This document shows, in pieces, positions 53,301-59,300 of a DNA stretch of 64,000 bases. Source of the stretch: Xanthostigma xanthostigma (taxonomy: Eukaryota; Arthropoda; Insecta; Raphidioptera; Raphidiidae); the NCBI GenBank assembly GCA_963575645.1, contig OY754476.1, positions 2,356,001-2,420,000 on the forward strand, written 5' to 3'. Each line of letters begins with the position of its first letter. Position 1 is the first letter of the stretch. The position numbers and the translations under genes are program-made. The notes below the pieces were generated by a model that worked only from the letters and a program-made list of their open reading frames with translations, was not told where the DNA came from and did no database searches.

Positions 53301-56300
53301 CTTACGTGTTTACATACTGTATAGGCTAGTCGTTGCGAAACAGTGCTTTTTATAATATAGTATAATACGCGCCACGAATCTAAAAGACTCGGAAGTTAGA
53401 TGCGAATGCACGCTTGCGCTTGTACAGTCTGTTGAAAAACTACAAACTCGCAACTCAACAAACCTAACATAGCAATAACTTGACAATAGCGACTCGACTG
53501 TACTTTAAAGCAGGAAAGCGACAAGTGACAAAGGCAACGAGCCATCACGGCCAATCACCGACGAGCGCACGTTACGTGCAGGTAGCTGGGAGATGGTGGG
53601 AGACTAAACGGCTCTAAAATGTGCCTTTGCGACCTGTTTGTGACTAACTTCCGAACCTTTTAGATCTGTGGCATCTATTATATGTCTGATTTTTCAGTTC
53701 CACCGATGCTGTGGATACCCCACCAGTTGGTTGGTGCACCTCTGGCATACAGTGTAACTCTCGAATGTTATACTGAAGCACATCCGACATCGTTGAATTA
53801 CTGGACTCGTGAAGATGGACACATGATCCATGAATCGACCAAATTTCATGCCGAGAACACAATCGGAGCCCAACCGTACAAAACTCATATGCGACTTACA
53901 ATCAGCAATATACAGATTAACGACTATGGTATTTATAAATGCGTTGCCAAGAATCCAAGAGGTGAAACTGATGGGACAATACGACTGTACAGTAAGTCCT
54001 GGCTTATGATTTATTATTTAGAAATCCATGTTAGTTTTTAGAGCCAACGCACATAATGTGTTGATTTTTGTATCGAAAACGTGCGATTTGGTAACAGAAC
54101 GCGCTCTACACGCTTGTTTCCCATTCGAAGTGTGTTCGACAATCGCGCGCTCGTGACACGCCAGTTGTGTATTCCAGGCAGCGTTGCCAGACGACCCGAT
54201 TTTGGCGGGACGTCCCGATTTTTAAATCAAAATTAAATGTCCCGCGCGGGACAGGCTCAGTCCCGCTTTTCGGGGATAACTTTAAAACTTTAAAAGAAGT
54301 TAAATCTTCACAGAAATATCATGAATAAGTAATTCTTATAAATAATTATTCTCTTATTGTAAGTTGCAATTTGTAACACTCACTCCACAGACTATATTTT
54401 TCTAATGAATAAAACTTTTGAGATTTTATATATTAGAAATCGTGTCCATCGAGACAATTATTAATAAGAATCGCAGGATTGTGGACAAAAAGTTCTTTAT
54501 TCAGTGTACGACGTTTCGTCTATAAATTTAGACTTTTTCAAGTACAATTAATGTGAAAATTTAAAACAATAATTATGAGAATAAACATTAATTACTAACC
54601 ATAGCAATTAACAAAAGTTAAGGTACATAAGACAAAAACATGGCAACCAGTTTATGTATACATTTTAAACAATAAATAAAATAAATAAAAATACGAAAGT
54701 TAGTTCAATTTCATTACATCGTTATACTGACTACTTAAATTTTGAGTATCTGTTCTGTAATTAATAGAATTGTTTTTTTCTAATAAAACACATTTCACTG
54801 ATATTGCGTTTCTTCCAATTTGACTCTTTATCTAATATTTGAACTTCATCAAATAGAAATTTATGTCCAGTGTCGAAATGATGAGATGACAACGCAGTCT
54901 TATTATTGAAAAAGTCTAAATTTATGGACGAAACGTCGTACACTGAATAAAGAACTTTTTGTCCACAATCCTGCGATTCTTATTAATAATTTTGAGATTT
55001 TGATTTCTGTTTTTTTTTTTCTTATTCTGAAGACGAATAAGACTCAACTATTTAACGATAAGGTAAATCTGATTTAAAATATTATATTTTTATTAAAATA
55101 CATTTTCTATGGCTATTTTTGCTATCTATTGTCACGTAAACGTAATTTTAATTCAAATAAAAAGATAAATAGGTATTTGAAAACTTCTGATTATATACGT
55201 TTTTTTACTATGTCCCGCTTTCGACAAAAGAATCCCGCTGTTTTCACTCAAAGAGTTCCAAAATCCCGACTTGGCGAAAAAAAAACTGGCAACGCTGATT
55301 CCAGGGAATAATGTGCGATCTTGCACTGTTAGTAGTTGTAACTGGCGACCTACAAGTCACTTAATCGCACAATCGTGAGACGATAAGTGCAGTCATGTGT
55401 GCGTTGGCCCTAACATAGGTATTATATTTAGAACAAATTTGACAATTGGACGCTAATAGAAAAGAGAAAAAAGATTAGGTGCTCTAATCAGGGATTTTTA
55501 GATTAAAAGAAATTTATATCCCGTGCATTTTATTTTGTGCAATTTTTAGAAGGGGCCATAAGTGGTTAATAATTTATCTTATTTGTCAGAAAGAATTGTT
55601 AGTTGAGAAGAAGTTTTAAAAAATTCGAGAGTTTTTTTATGGAATGAAATAAGCGCACTTGATTTTCGAGCGAATTTGGAAGACGAAAAACTTTGTTAGA
55701 ACATTTATTTTTTTAATGATTGTTACGTGGTAGACGGGTAGGTTACCAAAACTTAGGCGGTATATTCATTAGATATCAAAAATACTATACATAAATTTGT
55801 ATAAGTTATGACTGAACCTGATTAGCAATTCAGATTAAAGTATCATGCTTTTGCTACTCAACAATGTACCTTGTAGGCAGTCTACAAGCACCGTACAAAA
55901 AAATGTAAACATGCACAGATCAGATATCCAGCTGTTTTATAAAGATTAAGACTCCTTGATGCCCTAAGCAATTCTTGCTTATGGGCCCCATCTCTAATAT
56001 TTTCAGTTTATAAAAAAAATTCAAATTGATAGAAAAAAGTTAAAAAGGATAGATTTTTAGGAAAAAAATTGAATTTTACGATCAATGCTCTCATTGAAAA
56101 TTTGGCTGTCTATAAAATCGGACCTTAGGCATTTTTATACAATTAATAGAAAAAAGTTTCAAAACTTTAAAATTAGAAAAATTAAACCCCTTAAGAAATA
56201 ATGTTTTTTTTCGTTTTCATTTTCAAAAATAAATTATTATTTATTTTTAACTATTATACTTCTAGAGACATACCAGTATAGATCAGATTTTTGAGAACAT

Positions 56301-59300
56301 GACAAAAAGAAAAAAAAAATTGTTGACACGGTTTAGTGAGGTACTTTTCATTTCACAAATTTGAAATATCTTTAAAATCGGTTACTTTTGGGGTCTATTG
56401 TTTCCTAATTGATGGAACTACAGAAGACCCCGCTCATTTATTTAGAGTCGGCGTATATTTTTCCATAACAAAACCTGTCAAAAAAAAAAAAATCTAATAG
56501 TGATTTTCAATTAATAGTCACAGTAGCAACTTAGAAAATAACTGTTGAAAAGCAGCCTGTGGCTGAACCTCGCCTTTTAGTGCACTTATATGTACTAATA
56601 AAGATTATTATTATTATTATTATTATTATTTCTGTTGTGGTTTTAGAAACTAAAAACATTCTGGGGATTTTTTATATATTTTACTTGGTTATCCGTATTT
56701 TTTTGGTAGTGATGTGTACACAGTATTATATAGGTGTAATGGAGTACCCTACAGCTTCCATAATCTGTTTGATATATCTCACAAAATCACGGGCTCGTAT
56801 AAATATCTGTAACTAACTTTGGTAGCCAGAATAATGCCTCTATAAACCACAAGTACCATATATACAGGGATGCAGAATAGGGCAGAGATGGCGAACCTAA
56901 GAGTCGCGGGTCAGGCACTGACCCACGCAGGTTTTTTAAATGACCCACGTGTTATTTTGCTTACGCTCATTGAATTCAGTGTATTTTTTTCTGTAAGCAT
57001 TCTCAATTTCAAAAGTATATTAAAGAATTCGATTTTTGCAATTTTTTCAAGGCATACCCCTTTAAAAAATGCGATTTTTGATGAAAACTGAAATCTCTGG
57101 AACTTTGGCAAAATAATCATGCTTATAGAAAAAAACACGCTGAATCCAGTATGATCGTAAAATGTCGTATGTCGACCAAAAAAAGTTTCGAACTAAAAAA
57201 AAATAGTATTTAACCATCCCCCTCTCCCTTTACAAGTGGCCACGAGCTAGCACTAAAAAAATAATTCACAAAATTTGACCCACTTCTCAAAAAGGTTTGC
57301 CATCGCTGCTATAGGAGCTAGTTGTAACAAATACAAATAAATTTTTCAGAATATTTTCTACTTAATTTTTTCTTTACAATAATGTGCCATATTATCTAAA
57401 CACAAGGACAATTATAATTGTGTCATTCTGTATGAAAAAAGTGTTGCTTTATCTTTGCCATGTTATTCTACTTTTATTATTCTGTTTGTACAGGCAGAGT
57501 AACAAAAATTACGAATTTTTACTTAAGATAATCCATTTTTTTAAATTTTAATTAAATTTCAAAATCGTGTACAAAGTTTCGGGGCAACACTCCTTGTTAA
57601 TTTATTGTGACCAAAGTGCCATGTTGATTTTTGTAGTTTAAGGATTCCAAGTATATGTCGAAAAAATTACGATTGGTATTTTTTCAATTTAACAAAAATA
57701 CCAATAAACTTTTTTTCAAACGGCGTCGTCCTACGTTAAACACTGCAGCAGACCTGAACCCATCCGATTTCTTTATTGTCTATTTTTAATCATATTTTAC
57801 AAATTTTGATAAGTTCTAGAAACTTTATATAAGATGGAATTAATTTGATGAGATGGTAATTAATGGGAACGATTAAGTATAGGTGCTTTCAAAAAGTTTG
57901 TCGCTGCTTCTTGTTTATTTATTACTTGCTCTGTACATTGTTGAAAACTTGAAATATGTAACATTTCAACTGTACACAATTTAACGATAAATATTACGGA
58001 ATTTCAATCAGTAGCGTACATTAAAATTCAAAACGGAATTGTTTTTTTTTTTGCTTTAATATTATACTATACATAATCTTCAGTATAAGATTAAAACTAT
58101 TTTAGTTTCATCTATCAATAAAAGAAATCGATTCATTTCGAGTCGTTTTGTAAAGCGGCTAAATTTTGAGTCAGCTGTATTGCAGAACACGAAATGTCCA
58201 TTCAATTCGGCGGATGTTCGTTCAGTCTATTTGTAAAGCGGCTGGACGTTAGTTAGCTTTTTTTTACAAAACAGCACCTTTCTACTAAAAGGCTAGACGC
58301 TTTGTACAGCGACTAAATTTTGAGTCAGCTGTATTGCAGAACACGAAATGTCCATTCAATTCGGCGGATGTTCGTTCAGTCTATTTGTAAAGCGGCTGGC
58401 CGTTAGTTAGCTTTTTTTTACAAAACAGAGCCTTTCTACTAAAAGACTAGACGCTTTGTAAAGCGGCTAAATTTTGAGTCAGCTGTATTGCAGATCACGA
58501 AATGTCCATTCAATTCGGCGGATGTTCGTTCAGTCTATTTGTAAAGCGGCTAGACGTTAGTTAGCTTTTTTTTTACAAAACAGCACCTTTCTCCTAAAAG
58601 TACTAAAAGGCTAGACGCTTTATAAAGCGGCTAAATTTACAATTTGACTGTCACATATAAAAAATTAAAGAATACCGTTTACGCACCCCACTGTGTTTAG
58701 GTACGCGAAACCCATAGAATACAAATTGCTTTCAGTGGACTTTGTGATAGATGGAGCATGTTATACATATACATATTGTACCTACACGCAAAGTACACAA
58801 ATTATTTGACTACTCGATAACCTTATGCAAACGTTTCTCTCATCTTAAGATTTATATTATGTATATACATTTTATGTTAGCACGGCATTCAACTTGGTTA
58901 AATACGTAACATTTTAATTACAATTTAATCTGTTATCCCTCACTAATATTCCTTTCAAGAAGAAACATCTGTTACATTTTTTTTCAGCAATACTGGGATT
59001 GTATAAGATTTTACATTAAAAGTTTGTTCTTTAAAGATTAATAAAATAAATATATTTTGCTGTAAAGTTAGTCATTTAGGATTGCTTTTTCTAAATCAGT
59101 TATTATCGATTAAAAAAGGGATATTGTCAGAATTACGGGTCTAATTATTTTATTACTATTATTGAGAGTTGATAGCGATTAGAGTTATGTCAATAATGGA
59201 ACACCTTTTCTGATCACTATATCGACCTTTAAATAATATTACTAGTGATGTGCCGGATCGCTAAAAATGTATATCCGCGGATACGGATCTGAATACGGAT

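Larger units (their letters stand above)
51655..53697 (+). other. DIP intron 5 (2.0 kb)
   Basis: Contains a hairpin at 51717-51823, a Tc1/mariner element (52748-53319) and a TA MITE (53364-53679). 51824-52747 holds nothing recognised. Confidence 0.6.
54039..55412. mobile_element. Outer MITE interrupted by a hAT element
   Basis: Ends TAGAGCCAACGCACATAATG and CATGTGTGCGTTGGCCCTA, imperfect inverted repeats. It is split by the hAT element 54179-55297. The right segment resembles that of 30908-31171. No clear target duplication. Confidence 0.6.
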
